Source: Haemophilus parainfluenzae (GTDB lineage: Bacteria > Pseudomonadota > Gammaproteobacteria > Enterobacterales > Pasteurellaceae). From it: a DNA stretch of 64,000 nucleotides. The notes beneath the pieces were generated by a model. It was not told the DNA's origin, ran no database searches, and saw only the letters and a list, made by a program, of their open reading frames with translations. The position numbers and the translations under genes were made by a program. Positions 1-10,403 of this stretch are shown piece after piece. The stretch is taken from contig NZ_QEPT01000001.1 in NCBI RefSeq assembly GCF_003252755.1, positions 186,001 to 250,000 on the forward strand, written 5' to 3'. The number at the start of each line of letters is the position of its first letter. The stretch's first letter is position 1.

Positions 1-932
1 GGAAAAAAGAAGCTAAAATTAAAAATATCATCGTGGATCTTTCTACGGATCGTACGGGACGTTTAATAAAATTCTTTAATAATGAATGCCAAATTGCTTC
101 TTACCCTGAAGTTAGCCAACTCGGTTTATTAAGCGAAAAAGATGATCGCTATTATCTGCAATCTACAGATGGAATGAACCTGGCCTATTTAGCTTTTAAT
201 TTCCAAAAGCCATTAATGCAGGATAAAACCATTCGCCAAGCCATTTCGCAAAGTTTAAACCGTTTTAGAATTGTGCGAAATATTTACCACAACACAGCAA
301 CGGTGGCGAATAACATTATTCCTGAAATTTCTTGGGCTTCTGCAATTAATACGCCTGATTTTCCTTATGATTATCAGCCTGCAGAAGCAGAAAAAACATT
401 ACGCGATAAAAAACTCACGTTAAATATGTGGGTGATGAATGAAGAGCAAGTGTATAACCCAGCCCCAATTAAAATGGCGGAGCTCATTAAATGGGATTTA
501 GCCAAAGCGGGCGTGGATGTTAAAGTACGGTCAGTCACACGTACATATTTAATCGAACAATTACGCAAAGGCACTGAAGATTACGATTTAATCTTAACGG
601 GTTGGCTTGCTGGAAACCTTGATCCTGACGGTTTTATGCGTCCGATTTTAAGTTGTGATACGCAAAATGAAATCACGAATTTATCAAATTGGTGTAATCC
701 TGAATTTGATAAGATGATGAATCGTGCGCTAGCGACCAATCATTTATATGAGCGCTCTAAAGCATATAACCATGCGCAAGATCTTATTTTAAATGAGTTG
801 CCGATTGTGCCAATTGCAAACGTCAAACGACTTTTGGTCGCACGCGGCAATGTTAAAGGAATTGAGATGACCCCATTTGGTAGCATCAATTTTTCTACCT
901 TGTATTTCATGAAAAATAAGGAGAATAAATAA
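1..932 (+). CDS. sapA: SapA, periplasmic peptide-binding protein of the Sap ABC transporter (C-terminal part)
   Basis: Family 5 extracellular solute-binding protein, cut by the left edge: the frame is open from base 3, so about 310 C-terminal residues are visible and the signal peptide lies outside. SapA binds peptides (antimicrobial peptides and haem in Haemophilus) in the periplasm and passes them to SapBC. Typical C-lobe features of the OppA/DppA family are visible, such as the SQSLNR segment and the YDLILTGW...DPDG segment near the end. The stop codon overlaps the sapB start in a TAATG arrangement, so the five sap genes form one operon. The assignment rests mainly on the complete sapBCDF set that follows. 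Confidence 0.93.
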   Translation, partial: KKEAKIKNIIVDLSTDRTGRLIKFFNNECQIASYPEVSQLGLLSEKDDRYYLQSTDGMNLAYLAFNFQKPLMQDKTIRQAISQSLNRFRIVRNIYHNTATVANNIIPEISWASAINTPDFPYDYQPAEAEKTLRDKKLTLNMWVMNEEQVYNPAPIKMAELIKWDLAKAGVDVKVRSVTRTYLIEQLRKGTEDYDLILTGWLAGNLDPDGFMRPILSCDTQNEITNLSNWCNPEFDKMMNRALATNHLYERSKAYNHAQDLILNELPIVPIANVKRLLVARGNVKGIEMTPFGSINFSTLYFMKNKENK

Positions 933-1897
933 TGCTCGTTTCAGCGATCCGTCATGTGATTTGGGTAAGCATTTTATTATTGATTTTATCCGTATTAAGT
1001 TTTGTGATTTTAATGCGAGATCCGCTCAACGCCGATCTTGTCACAAATAACATTTATAGTGCTTATTATCATTACCTTATATCATTGTTACAGGGCGATT
1101 TAGGGATTACCTATAACGGCGGAGAATCCTTAAAAGATTTAATTTTTACGGTATTACCACCCACATTAGAACTCTGTTTTACTGCGCTCTTATTAGCTTG
1201 TATCTTAGGTATTCCTCTCGGTGTATTAAGTGCGGTCTATAATCAACGTGTTTTTTCACGTACATTGCAGGGTATATCCAATGTTGGTTTGTCTATTCCG
1301 ATTTTCTGGTTTGCACCAATTTTGCTTTATGTAGCAGCGATTCAAAGCTGGGAGATCGCAGCCATTGGGCAATATAATTTACTCTATGAAATCAAACCTA
1401 TCACGGGTTTCCCTATTATTGATGTGTGGTTTGTGGATGTGCCTTACCGAACTAAAATCGTACAAAATGTTTTACAACATCTAGCCTTGCCTACATTAGT
1501 GCTTTGTATTCTGCCGACCATGGAATTTATCCGCATCATTCAGCAACGAGCAGATTATTTACTTCAACAAGAATATGCTAAAGCAGCCGCAACACGTGGC
1601 TGGTCAAAATGGGCGATTTTAAGACGTTATGTTTTCCGCAATACTTTTCCGTTATTAATTCCACAACTTACGCGTGTATTTACCTTAGTATTAACGCAAT
1701 GTATGTTGGTTGAGACGGTATTAGGCTGGCCAGGAATTGGACGTTGGTTGATTGATGCCGTAACCCAACAAGATTACAACAGTATTTCTGCCGGTGTAGT
1801 TGTAATTGGTATTTGTATCATTATTATTGATACCTTCGCCAAGTTGCTCATGTTTGTGTTAGATCCATTGAATAAGAAGGGCTGGTATGCAAGATAG
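932..1897 (+). CDS. sapB: SapB, inner-membrane permease of the Sap ABC transporter
   Basis: 321-residue permease of the DppB/OppB family with several hydrophobic segments, the first close to the N terminus. The cytoplasmic coupling (EAA) loop is seen at roughly residues 210-235 (EYAKAAATRGWSKW), followed by the LLVETVLGWPGIGRWL-type region conserved in this family (LVETVLGWPGIGRW here). It forms the channel with SapC. Its start overlaps the sapA stop by one base and its end overlaps sapC by 11 bp, which suggests coupled translation. Confidence 0.95.
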   Translation: MLVSAIRHVIWVSILLLILSVLSFVILMRDPLNADLVTNNIYSAYYHYLISLLQGDLGITYNGGESLKDLIFTVLPPTLELCFTALLLACILGIPLGVLSAVYNQRVFSRTLQGISNVGLSIPIFWFAPILLYVAAIQSWEIAAIGQYNLLYEIKPITGFPIIDVWFVDVPYRTKIVQNVLQHLALPTLVLCILPTMEFIRIIQQRADYLLQQEYAKAAATRGWSKWAILRRYVFRNTFPLLIPQLTRVFTLVLTQCMLVETVLGWPGIGRWLIDAVTQQDYNSISAGVVVIGICIIIIDTFAKLLMFVLDPLNKKGWYAR

Positions 1898-2774
1898 AGA
1901 ACCTGATGAATTTCGCGAAAGCACCTCCTTCTTTCAGATTTGGTTGCTTTTCCGTCAGAATCGCGTGGCATTATTCTGTTTCTATTTATTTTGTCTTCTG
2001 ATTTTGACCGCACTTTTTCCTAAACTCATTATGCCTTATAGCGAAAGCATGGAGTTTGTCGGAGAAGAACTCATGCCGCCATCTTGGGTAGAAAAAGGTC
2101 GTATTGCTTTTTTCTTTGGTACGGATGATCTTGGTCGTGATGTACTCAGTCGATTAATTATGGGGACACAATATACTCTCGGTTCCTCTCTTTTAGTGGT
2201 CATTGCTGTGGCAATTATTGGCGGCGCATTAGGTATTCTTGCCGGTATGTCAGAAGGGATTAAATCCCGTTTCTTAGGTCATATTTTTGATGCGTTTTTA
2301 TCTATCCCCATTTTGCTGATTGCTATTATTATTTCCACGTTAATGGAACCAAGCTTAATAAATGCCATGTTTGCCACTCTGTTGGCTATTTTGCCTTATT
2401 TTGTACATGCGATTTATCAAGCTATTCAGCAAGAACTAAAGAAAGACTACGTACTCTTACTGAAATTAGATGGTATTTCAAACTGGGAATTATTAAAAAC
2501 GACAATCTTGCCGAATATTAGTGTCGTCTATACGCAAGAAATTTCTCGTGCATTTGTGGTCGCTATTTTAGATATTACGGCACTCAGCTTTATTTCTCTT
2601 GGTGCACAACGTCCAATGCCAGAATGGGGCGCAATGATTAAAGATTCGTTAGAGCTGATTTATCTTGCCCCTTGGACAGTTTTATTACCGGGCTTTGCTA
2701 TTATTTTCACCATTTTATTAAGCATTATTTTTACTAACGGATTGTGTAAAGCAATCAATAAATATTACGAGTAA
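1887..2774 (+). CDS. sapC: SapC, inner-membrane permease of the Sap ABC transporter
   Basis: 295-residue permease of the DppC/OppC family. An N-terminal membrane segment lies at about residues 26-48. The conserved FGTDDLGRDVLSRL stretch follows, and a coupling loop lies near residues 188-210 (LLKLDGISNWELLKTT). It pairs with SapB. The start lies inside the end of sapB, and sapD begins 3 bp after the stop. Confidence 0.95.
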   Translation: MQDREPDEFRESTSFFQIWLLFRQNRVALFCFYLFCLLILTALFPKLIMPYSESMEFVGEELMPPSWVEKGRIAFFFGTDDLGRDVLSRLIMGTQYTLGSSLLVVIAVAIIGGALGILAGMSEGIKSRFLGHIFDAFLSIPILLIAIIISTLMEPSLINAMFATLLAILPYFVHAIYQAIQQELKKDYVLLLKLDGISNWELLKTTILPNISVVYTQEISRAFVVAILDITALSFISLGAQRPMPEWGAMIKDSLELIYLAPWTVLLPGFAIIFTILLSIIFTNGLCKAINKYYE

Positions 2775-2777
2775 CCC

Positions 2778-3833
2778 ATGGCGCTGTTAGATATTCGCAA
2801 TCTTAATATTGAAATTCAAACACCAAACGGTCGCATGAAAATTGTGGACGGCGTCAATCTTTCGCTTAATGAAGGGGAAATTCTAGGGCTCGTCGGTGAA
2901 TCAGGTTCAGGTAAAAGTTTAATCGCTAAAGTAATCAGTAATTCCATTAAAGATAACTGGATTGTCACCGCTGACCGTTTTCGTTTTAATGATGTTGAAT
3001 TGCTTAAACTGACACCGAATCAACGTCGAAAAATCGTTGGAAAAGAAATTTCAATGATATTCCAAAACCCATTAAGCTGTCTTGATCCAAGTCGAAAAAT
3101 TGGTAAACAGCTTATTCAAAGTATTCCAAACTGGACCTTTAAAGGCCGTTGGTGGCAGTGGTTTGGTTGGAAAAAACGTCGTGCGATTGAATTACTGCAC
3201 CGTGTAGGAATTAAAGACCACCAAGATATTATGGCGAGTTATCCTAATGAGCTCACTGAAGGTGAAGGCCAAAAAGTGATGATTGCCGTAGCAGTGGCGA
3301 ATCAACCTCGATTATTAATTGCGGATGAACCCACTAATTCTTTGGAGTCCATTACGGCATTGCAAATTTTCCGTTTGCTTTCAAGTATGAACCAAAACCA
3401 AGGTACAACAATTTTATTAGCCAGTAACGATCTTAAAAGTATCAGTGAATGGTGTGATAGCATTTCCGTTCTTTATTGTGGGCAAAATACAGAGTCTGGG
3501 CCGACCGACCAAATATTAGAAATGCCTCATCATCCTTATACACAAGCATTGCTTTACTCTGTTCCCGATTTTAGTCGCCCTTTAGGTTTTAAAAGCAAAT
3601 TAGGGACATTAGAAGGCACTGTGCCGATTTTAGAACAAATGCCGATTGGCTGTCGTTTAGGACCTCGCTGCCCTTTTGCTCAGCGTGAATGTATTCAAAA
3701 GCCAAGCCGATATCGCATTAAACAGCATGAGTTTTCCTGCCATCATCCGATTAATCTTCGAGAACGGCAGTTTAAAGATAAAATTGCAACTTCACCGCTT
3801 ACGCTAAATACCGAATCAAAAGGAAACGAATAA
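2778..3833 (+). CDS. sapD: SapD, ATPase subunit of the Sap ABC transporter
   Basis: 351-residue ABC ATPase of the DppD/OppD group. Walker A is GESGSGKS at residues 40-47 and Walker B is LLIADEPTN. The ABC signature is altered to LTEGEGQK instead of LSGGQ. The C-terminal extension carries the cysteine cluster of oligopeptide ATPases ([14 protein letters not shown], then a further Cys near SCHHP), which in DppD-type proteins can hold an iron-sulfur cluster. In enterobacteria SapD also supports Trk potassium uptake. The stop overlaps the sapF start by one base. Confidence 0.95.
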   Translation: MALLDIRNLNIEIQTPNGRMKIVDGVNLSLNEGEILGLVGESGSGKSLIAKVISNSIKDNWIVTADRFRFNDVELLKLTPNQRRKIVGKEISMIFQNPLSCLDPSRKIGKQLIQSIPNWTFKGRWWQWFGWKKRRAIELLHRVGIKDHQDIMASYPNELTEGEGQKVMIAVAVANQPRLLIADEPTNSLESITALQIFRLLSSMNQNQGTTILLASNDLKSISEWCDSISVLYCGQNTESGPTDQILEMPHHPYTQALLYSVPDFSRPLGFKSKLGTLEGTVPILEQMPIGCRLGPRCPFAQRECIQKPSRYRIKQHEFSCHHPINLRERQFKDKIATSPLTLNTESKGNE

Positions 3834-4636
3834 TGCCATTATTACAAGTGGAAAATCTCAGTAAAACCTTTGATGAACCCGCAAAACTTTTTGGTTTTGA
3901 GCAATTTTATGCGGTAAAAGACGTCAGCTTTACGCTTAACCGTAAAGAAACGCTTGCGATTATCGGTAAAAATGGTTCGGGTAAATCGACCTTAGTAAAA
4001 ATGATCGCAGGGATAACTCCCCCTGCTTCAGGAAAAATCTTATTTAATGATTTACCATTACAATTCGAAGATTTTCACTATCGCGCACAGCATATTCGAA
4101 TGGTTTTCCAAGATGCGAATTCAGCGTTTAACCCGCGTTTAAATATTGGACAAGCCTTAGATGCACCACTACGATTAATTACCGATTGGGATGAAGAGGC
4201 TCGCAATGAAAAGATCTTTGAAACGCTCTCATTGGTAGGGCTTTATCCTGATTATACGAATCTGAAAATTAAACACCTTTCGGTCAGTCAAAAACAGCGT
4301 ATCGCCTTAGCTCGTGCGCTGATTCTTCAACCTGAGATCATTATTATTGATGATGCATTGAGTACATTAGATGCCTCTGTGCGTATTCAATTGCTTAATC
4401 TGATTTTAGATTTACAAGAACATTTAGGCATTTCCTATATTTATGTTGGACAAAATTTAGGCATTATCAAACATATAGCCGATCAAGTTTTAGTAATGGA
4501 TGAAGGTGAGATTATCGAGTCTGGCACTCCGAGAGAGATCTTTACCAATCCTCAAAATAATATTACTCGCCTACTTGTAGAAAGCCATTTTGGTCAATTG
4601 CTTGATGAAAATGCTTGGCAAACAACGACTTCCTAA
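3833..4636 (+). CDS. sapF: SapF, ATPase subunit of the Sap ABC transporter
   Basis: 267-residue ABC ATPase, partner of SapD. Walker A is GKNGSGKST at residues 45-53 and Walker B is [13 protein letters not shown]. The signature motif is degenerate (LSVSQKQR). Unlike SapD it lacks the cysteine-rich C-terminal extension. Last gene of the sap operon. No strong terminator hairpin is visible in the 95 bp before the next gene, so some read-through is possible. Confidence 0.94.
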   Translation: MPLLQVENLSKTFDEPAKLFGFEQFYAVKDVSFTLNRKETLAIIGKNGSGKSTLVKMIAGITPPASGKILFNDLPLQFEDFHYRAQHIRMVFQDANSAFNPRLNIGQALDAPLRLITDWDEEARNEKIFETLSLVGLYPDYTNLKIKHLSVSQKQRIALARALILQPEIIIIDDALSTLDASVRIQLLNLILDLQEHLGISYIYVGQNLGIIKHIADQVLVMDEGEIIESGTPREIFTNPQNNITRLLVESHFGQLLDENAWQTTTS

Positions 4637-4731
4637 TTCTCTGTCAAACAAGTTAGGCATAGACATCTCAAAAAAACGTCTTTAAAATTGACCGCTCTTT
4701 TCATTCTTTTTAACAAAATAGGAAAGCAACT

Positions 4732-5664
4732 ATGCAAGCGTTATTAAAACTCACTAACTTTGTGAGCAAAACTTTCGCATTATGGGCGATTGTTTTTGCT
4801 CTTCTCGCCTTTCTCTTCCCTGAGCAATTCAAAATTTTTGCCCCCTACATTCCTTACCTTTTAGGTTTGGTGATGTTTGGCATGGGAATTACCTTAACTT
4901 TTGCTGATTTCAGTGAAGTAGCTAAACATCCTAAATCGGTATTCATTGGTGTTGCAGGTCAATTTATCATTATGCCGGCCATCGCATTTGGATTAGCAAA
5001 AGCCTTTGATTTGCCAGCTGATTTAGCGGTTGGTGTGATTCTTGTAGGTTCTTGCCCGGGTGGTACGTCATCAAACGTAATGACTTATTTAGCGAAAGGT
5101 AACACCGCGCTTTCTGTTGCTTGTACGACAATCTCAACCTTACTTTCACCAGTATTAACCCCTGCTATTTTCTATGTATTAGCAAGTCAATGGTTAGATA
5201 TTGATGCCGGCGCGATGTTTATGTCTGTATTAAAAATGGTATTGTTCCCAATTTTCTTAGGTTTAGTTGTTCGTGCGCTCTTCAAAAAACAGGTGGAGCA
5301 AGCAAGCCAAACTATGCCATTAGTCTCTGTTATTTCTATTGTCTTAATCTTGGCGGCTGTTGTAGCAGTAAGTAAAGATAAAATCGTAGAATCAGGCCTA
5401 TTAATTTTCAGCGTAGTGGTTTTACATAACTGCTTAGGCTATTTAATTGGTTACTTTGCAGCGAAATTATTTAAACTTAATACTGCAGATAGCAAAGCGG
5501 TGGCAATTGAAGTAGGCATGCAAAACTCAGGTTTAGGTGCTGCACTGGCAGCCGCTCATTTCAACCCAATTGCCGCAGTACCAAGTGCTTTATTTAGTTT
5601 CTGGCACAATGTATCGGGTCCAATTTTGGCAAATATTTTCTCCAATATCAAAAATGAAAAATAA
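4732..5664 (+). CDS. Bile acid:sodium symporter family (BASS) transporter
   Basis: 310-residue polytopic membrane protein with about ten hydrophobic segments. The family fingerprint around the crossover helix is visible ([19 protein letters not shown], then [10 protein letters not shown]), as is the C-terminal [14 protein letters not shown] segment. Bacterial members of this branch (PanS/YocS type) import small organic acids such as pantoate with sodium. The actual substrate cannot be read from sequence. The start follows a GGAAAG ribosome site. A strong bidirectional terminator closes the gene. Confidence 0.88.
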   Translation: MQALLKLTNFVSKTFALWAIVFALLAFLFPEQFKIFAPYIPYLLGLVMFGMGITLTFADFSEVAKHPKSVFIGVAGQFIIMPAIAFGLAKAFDLPADLAVGVILVGSCPGGTSSNVMTYLAKGNTALSVACTTISTLLSPVLTPAIFYVLASQWLDIDAGAMFMSVLKMVLFPIFLGLVVRALFKKQVEQASQTMPLVSVISIVLILAAVVAVSKDKIVESGLLIFSVVVLHNCLGYLIGYFAAKLFKLNTADSKAVAIEVGMQNSGLGAALAAAHFNPIAAVPSALFSFWHNVSGPILANIFSNIKNEK

Positions 5665-5681
5665 ACTAATTGGATAAAAAT

Positions 5682-5712
5682 AAAGGGCGGAAATTACATT
5701 CCGCCCTTTTTT
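5682..5712. terminator. Bidirectional rho-independent terminator between the BASS transporter and sppA
   Basis: An 11-bp perfect stem (AAAGGGCGGAA / TTCCGCCCTTT) with a 6-base loop, with T-rich runs on both strands. It lies between convergent genes. Confidence 0.9.
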
Positions 5713-5724
5713 ATACTTTACGAA

Positions 5725-7587
5725 TTACTTAACTGAACCACAATTTAAACAATATAAATACTGCCCTTTTGGATCATTAAATTGACTTAACACATTCAGT
5801 TGTTTTTTCACTTGATACACTTCCTGTGGCAGTCCCAACCAATTTATCAGTAACGCTTGACCTTTTTGTTTAAGCTTGCGATCTAATTTAGCAAAGAAAC
5901 TATTATCTTCATCCACCAACCATTGCACACTAAAATTATCCATGTATTTATCAGGATGTTGATTGACTAGTGCGGCCACTTTATCAATGGCTACATCAAT
6001 ATCGCCTAATTCATCCACTAAGCCATTTTTCTGTGCATCTTGCCCTAACCAAACTTGGCCCTGAGCAATTTTATCCACTTTATCTTTTGATAATTGACGA
6101 CCACGGCTTACCACCTCTAGGAAACGATCATAACCATTTTCGATACTAAGTTGATAAATATCCTGTGTATTTTTACCCAATGAACTTAAAGCTGACGTTT
6201 CCGCGAGATCCGTTGTCGCTACGCCATCAGTACTCATTCCCATTTTTTTGATTGTATTTTCAAAGGTTGGGAATAATGCAAAAATCCCGATTGAACCCGT
6301 AATCGTATTTTTATCTGCCACGATATAGTCGGCAGTTGAAGAAATCCAATAACCGCCAGAGGCTGCCATGCCCCCCATGGATACCACAACAGGTTTACCT
6401 GCTTTCTGAAGGTTTTCAGTTTCTTGGCGAATAATTTCAGAGGCAAACGCACTGCCTCCCGGTGAGTTAACGCGCAGAACAACCGCCTTCACTTTCTCGT
6501 TATCGTAGGCCTGTCTTAATAACTTCGCGATGGTATCGCCACCAGCTGATTCTTCATCGCTTTCACCATCAATAATGGTCCCTTCGACATTCACTACCGC
6601 AACGATATTTTTTTCATTTGGATCCACAGAAAAACGATCGCCTAAATCAGATAAATAATCTTCAAAATCCACTAATTTGGCTTTGCCCTCTTCACCTTGA
6701 CCAAAAAGTGCGGTCAATTTTTTATCTAAATCCAATCTTGTTGCAAACTGCGTCACTAACTGACGTTTCTTCACATAAGCCGTTTCATCACCTTTTAATG
6801 CTTTTAAATCGCTAATATATTTTTGTGCACTCGGCAACACATCATTGGCTGTAATATGGCGATTAATCATTAATGTTTGCATATAATTCTGCCACATGCC
6901 ACCAAGCCATTTTTCCATGTTCGCTTTTGCTTCTGGCGACATATCATCACGCAAGAACGGTTCTACCGCGGACTTATAAGTCCCTACACGGAAAATATGA
7001 GGTGTGATTTCAAGTTTTTCGAGCATAGATTTAAAGTAAAGATTTTCCTGACGCAAACCTTGAATACCGACTTGCCCAATCGTACTGAGATAAATGTCAT
7101 CCGCAAAACTCGCAAGGAAATATTGTGCCTGCGTGTAATTATCGGCATAAGCAATAACTGGCTTTTCTGACTCTTTAAAACTTTGAATCGCTTTTCCTAC
7201 ATACTCTAATGATGGAAGATCGCCCCCTTCAAAGTCATTTAAATTCAGTACTAAACCACGAATTCGTTCATCATCTTTCGCAGATAAAATACTTTGTACC
7301 ACATCAAACGTGGAATATTTATACGAAACCTTTTCATTATTTAAACGTTGAAATTCCTCTTGCCAACTCAGCATATCTTCCGTGTTATCTGCAAGATAGC
7401 CTGTTAAATTTAAATATAATGCGCCTTGATCGCCCGATAAAACTTGACTTTTCTTACCATCACTAAAAAGGCTGACAAGCACAATCAATGCTAAAACAAA
7501 CAGTAAGAACACAAAATTTATCACAAGATTTCGGATAAAATTGAGCGCTTTACAACAAAATTTCAATACGCTTAAGATGACATTCAT
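5725..7587 (-). CDS. sppA: SppA, signal peptide peptidase (protease IV), 67 kDa type
   Basis: 620-residue membrane-anchored serine protease that degrades signal peptides left after secretion. One N-terminal membrane anchor lies at about residues 23-42. Two S49 peptidase repeats follow. The catalytic dyad of the E. coli enzyme is preserved: Lys205 in YKSAVEPF and Ser410 in ASGGYW. An ADDIYLS segment and the INSPGGS-like NSPGGSAFASE segment are also present. The length matches E. coli SppA (618). The C terminus ends in an unusual CLNCGSVK tail. Monocistronic, ending at the shared terminator. Confidence 0.95.
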   Translation of the reverse strand: MNVILSVLKFCCKALNFIRNLVINFVFLLFVLALIVLVSLFSDGKKSQVLSGDQGALYLNLTGYLADNTEDMLSWQEEFQRLNNEKVSYKYSTFDVVQSILSAKDDERIRGLVLNLNDFEGGDLPSLEYVGKAIQSFKESEKPVIAYADNYTQAQYFLASFADDIYLSTIGQVGIQGLRQENLYFKSMLEKLEITPHIFRVGTYKSAVEPFLRDDMSPEAKANMEKWLGGMWQNYMQTLMINRHITANDVLPSAQKYISDLKALKGDETAYVKKRQLVTQFATRLDLDKKLTALFGQGEEGKAKLVDFEDYLSDLGDRFSVDPNEKNIVAVVNVEGTIIDGESDEESAGGDTIAKLLRQAYDNEKVKAVVLRVNSPGGSAFASEIIRQETENLQKAGKPVVVSMGGMAASGGYWISSTADYIVADKNTITGSIGIFALFPTFENTIKKMGMSTDGVATTDLAETSALSSLGKNTQDIYQLSIENGYDRFLEVVSRGRQLSKDKVDKIAQGQVWLGQDAQKNGLVDELGDIDVAIDKVAALVNQHPDKYMDNFSVQWLVDEDNSFFAKLDRKLKQKGQALLINWLGLPQEVYQVKKQLNVLSQFNDPKGQYLYCLNCGSVK

Positions 7588-7697
7588 GCGAAATTAAACC
7601 TTTAGAACAGAAATAAAAATTGTGCGTAGCCTATCATAAAGTCCTATGAAAAACTATGCTATAATCAACCGCACTTAACTAGAAGAAGGAAAATACT

Positions 7698-8252
7698 ATG
7701 GATGCATTAACCCTTTTAACACAACGCAAATCGAATAAAAAATTAACCGCGCCTGCACCTAGCCAAGTGCAATTAGAACAAATGTTTCAAGCCGCTTTAC
7801 ATGCTCCTGATCATGGTAAACTTGAACCTTATCATTTTGTAGTAATCCAAGGCACAGGTTTAAGTAAATTGGAAAGCTTACTCAAAGCAGCGGTGACTGA
7901 ATTTGATTTAGGTGAAGAGCGATTAAAAAAAGCAGAGAATTTTGCACGCCGTGCGCCGATGGTCATTGCAGTGATTGCTAAAATTAATCATGAAGTGAAA
8001 AAAGTACCGGGTTGGGAACAAATGCTTACTGCAGGTGCTGCAACTTATGCGATTCAACTTACGGGTAATGCTCTTGGTTTTGAAAGTTTTTGGGCAACTG
8101 GTCCTCTCGTTGAGGGACGTGAATTACGTGAAGCATTTGGTTGTGACAAAAATGATAAGATCGTTGCCTTATTACAAATTGGTACAGCGGCTGAAAAATT
8201 AGAAAGAGACTGTAAACCAAAAGATTTATCACGTTTCGTGAGCCATCTATAA
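7698..8252 (+). CDS. NAD(P)H nitroreductase, YdjA type
   Basis: 184-residue flavin-dependent oxidoreductase of the nitroreductase fold, close in length to E. coli YdjA (183). The FMN-phosphate-binding RKSNKKL segment at the N terminus, the APDHGKLEPYHFVV segment and the GFESFWATG segment fit the YdjA subfamily. The natural substrate is unknown. The start has a good ribosome site (AGAAGGA). It is divergent from sppA and ends at its own terminator. Confidence 0.9.
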   Translation: MDALTLLTQRKSNKKLTAPAPSQVQLEQMFQAALHAPDHGKLEPYHFVVIQGTGLSKLESLLKAAVTEFDLGEERLKKAENFARRAPMVIAVIAKINHEVKKVPGWEQMLTAGAATYAIQLTGNALGFESFWATGPLVEGRELREAFGCDKNDKIVALLQIGTAAEKLERDCKPKDLSRFVSHL

Positions 8253-8257
8253 AGATC

Positions 8258-8283
8258 AAAAAAGGCGGAGATTTCCGCCTTTT
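8258..8283. terminator. Rho-independent terminator between the nitroreductase gene and metX
   Basis: Stem AAAGGCGGA / TCCGCCTTT with a short loop and flanking A and T runs. It serves both convergent genes. Confidence 0.85.
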
Positions 8284-8292
8284 CTATTGTTC

Positions 8293-9378
8293 TTATTCAA
8301 ACTCGCCTTCTAATCCACTTCGGATTTTATTTTCAAACGCTGTATAGTCCACTAAAAATGCATCGTGACCATAATCCGATGGGAACTCGTAGAATCTTAA
8401 ATCCACGCCAGCTTGCTCTAAAAGCTGTTTACTTTTATGCAAATCAATGGATTTAAATAGTTGATCTGTTGTCACTGAAACCAATGTATAGCAGGCTTTA
8501 ATTCGAGATAAGGCTTTTTTTACATCCGTATACCCTACGCTAGGATCATACAGATCGAGAGCTCGCAATAAATGCAAATAGGTGTTGGCATCAAAGCGCT
8601 CTAAGAATTTTTTACCTTGATAACTCAAATAGGATTCCACTTGGAAGTGATCACCCCAAAATTGTCTTTCAGATTTAGTCGCTCGTCCAAATGCCTTAGC
8701 TAACTGCACATCTGTCCGATAAGTTAACATTCCCAACATACGAGCAATAGAAAGACCTTGATTAGGCGGTGTCCCTTCATAATAATCGCCATTATTAAAA
8801 TTCGGATCATTAATGACAGCCTGACGCATCACATGATTAAACCCAATGGCTTCTGCACTGAAGAAAATTGAAGAGCAAAGGTTCACAATGTTATCCATAA
8901 AATCCGGATAATCAATTGCCCATTGTGTGGCTTGCATACCGCCAAAAGAGCCACCCACTATTGCTTTTAAATGCGCTATGCCAAGATAGTCAAGTAACGC
9001 TTTTTGTACTTTAATAATATCTTGAACAATAATATTCGGGAACTGACTGCCATAAGGTTTTCCCGTAGTGGGATTAATTGAGCTTGGTCCCGTGGTTCCT
9101 TTACACCCGCCTAATACATTTGAACAAATAAAAAAGTATTTAGATGTATCAAATGCGAGACCATCCCCCATAAAATTTTGCCACCAACCATCTTTATTCG
9201 GTTCATAAAAATAAGGTTCAGCATCTCCTGTTAAGGCATGACAAATCAATACAGCATTGCTTTTATCTGCATTTAAAGTACCGTAAGTTTGATACGCGAC
9301 ATTAATAGGCGAAAGCTGCCCACCCAATATTAATTGGAGGGGATTGTCTTGAAAAAGCACGGCATTTTGCACAGCCAT
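8293..9378 (-). CDS. metX: MetX, homoserine O-acetyltransferase
   Basis: 361-residue alpha/beta hydrolase that acetylates homoserine in the direct-sulfhydrylation route to methionine. The nucleophile Ser144 sits in GGSFGGMQ. The [13 protein letters not shown] oxyanion segment is near residue 50, and the catalytic His is in YGHDAFLVD near residue 340. Family proteins may transfer acetyl or succinyl groups; the acetyl form is inferred from Haemophilus homologues. A possible MetJ operator lies 71-86 bp upstream of the start. Confidence 0.93.
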   Translation of the reverse strand: MAVQNAVLFQDNPLQLILGGQLSPINVAYQTYGTLNADKSNAVLICHALTGDAEPYFYEPNKDGWWQNFMGDGLAFDTSKYFFICSNVLGGCKGTTGPSSINPTTGKPYGSQFPNIIVQDIIKVQKALLDYLGIAHLKAIVGGSFGGMQATQWAIDYPDFMDNIVNLCSSIFFSAEAIGFNHVMRQAVINDPNFNNGDYYEGTPPNQGLSIARMLGMLTYRTDVQLAKAFGRATKSERQFWGDHFQVESYLSYQGKKFLERFDANTYLHLLRALDLYDPSVGYTDVKKALSRIKACYTLVSVTTDQLFKSIDLHKSKQLLEQAGVDLRFYEFPSDYGHDAFLVDYTAFENKIRSGLEGEFE

Positions 9379-9448
9379 TGAAATAATAACCTTTTAAATT
9401 GGTGATTCGCCAATTATCAACAGCTTATTTTTTTTGTCAAGAAATTTT

Positions 9449-9464
9449 AGCCGTTTAGACGGCC
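9449..9464. promoter_or_regulatory. Candidate MetJ operator (two tandem met boxes) upstream of metX
   Basis: AGCCGTTT followed directly by AGACGGCC. Each 8-mer matches the met box consensus AGACGTCT at 6 of 8 positions, and the pair is nearly palindromic. Its place in the metX leader fits repression by methionine. No experimental support is visible here. Confidence 0.45.
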
Positions 9465-9535
9465 AAATTTTATTCTATCCATTTCCTAGATAAATTGCAC
9501 TTGAACTTACTTTAATTTTTAAGTATGTTGGTTAG

Positions 9536-10237
9536 ATGCAACTACTCTCTCAAATGCTATCAAAAATGACCGCACTCTTAGGTCCGTTAAGCCTTCCTTT
9601 AAAAAAGCTCCTTAGCTATGTCTTGGGGTTCTCTTTGGTTGCATTAATAAGTTGTTTCATAATTGATCGTGCCGTGAGTTTCTATGTACAGGATCGCGTA
9701 TATGAAGACATTGAAACACTCCCACATCGCCACTATGCACTAGTACTCGGTACATCCAAATATGTCGCCAAAGGAAAAACCAATAAATATTATGACTATC
9801 GCTTAGAGGCATCAAAACTCTTAATCGATCAAGATAAAGTCGATTATCTACTGCTAAGTGGCGATAACCGCACTATTCAATACAACGAACCACGTACCAT
9901 GTTTTTGGATCTACGTAAAATGGGCGTGTCTGAAAGCGTCATGTTTAAAGATTTTGCAGGATTCCGCACCTTAGACTCTGTTGTGCGAGCAAATAAAGTT
10001 TTCCAAGTTCCTTCCTTTACGATCATCAGTCAAAAATTCCATTGTGAACGCGCGCTGCTTATTGCTAAACATTACGATATTGATGCCATTTGTTTCACCG
10101 CAAAACAGCCAGAAGTTTATTTTGGGACACGTGTCCGCGAAATGTTTGCTCGCGTAAAAGCTGTATTAGACTTAATTATCGGGGTAAAACCTTACTTTCT
10201 TGGCACACCTGAACCGCTGCCAATGCCTACTGAATAG
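9536..10237 (+). CDS. sanA: SanA-like DUF218 membrane protein (vancomycin sensitivity type)
   Basis: 233-residue inner-membrane protein with one membrane segment at about residues 26-48 and a periplasmic DUF218 domain. Visible family features are YALVLGTSKYVAKGKTN, DYLLLSGDN and the VVRANKVF segment. E. coli SanA affects envelope permeability to vancomycin at high temperature. The biochemical activity is not known. No clear ribosome site precedes the first ATG, so a Met a few codons downstream could be the true start. Confidence 0.8.
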   Translation: MQLLSQMLSKMTALLGPLSLPLKKLLSYVLGFSLVALISCFIIDRAVSFYVQDRVYEDIETLPHRHYALVLGTSKYVAKGKTNKYYDYRLEASKLLIDQDKVDYLLLSGDNRTIQYNEPRTMFLDLRKMGVSESVMFKDFAGFRTLDSVVRANKVFQVPSFTIISQKFHCERALLIAKHYDIDAICFTAKQPEVYFGTRVREMFARVKAVLDLIIGVKPYFLGTPEPLPMPTE

Positions 10238-10403
10238 TTAATTATTCTTTAATTTTTACCCTGTTTAATCAAAAAAGATCTAAATAAAAAGATTTTTATA
10301 CGATTTTTTATCATATTTATTTGACAATTTTTACTTAAATCGCTATTTCTAATAGCCATCATAAAACACAACATCTTACTTTTTCATTTTAGAGGATTAT
10401 CGT

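Noticed and set aside
10238-10403. Lysine riboswitch before lysC
   Set aside because: The leader is only 166 bp, very AT-rich, and lacks the conserved L-box helices and a terminator hairpin.
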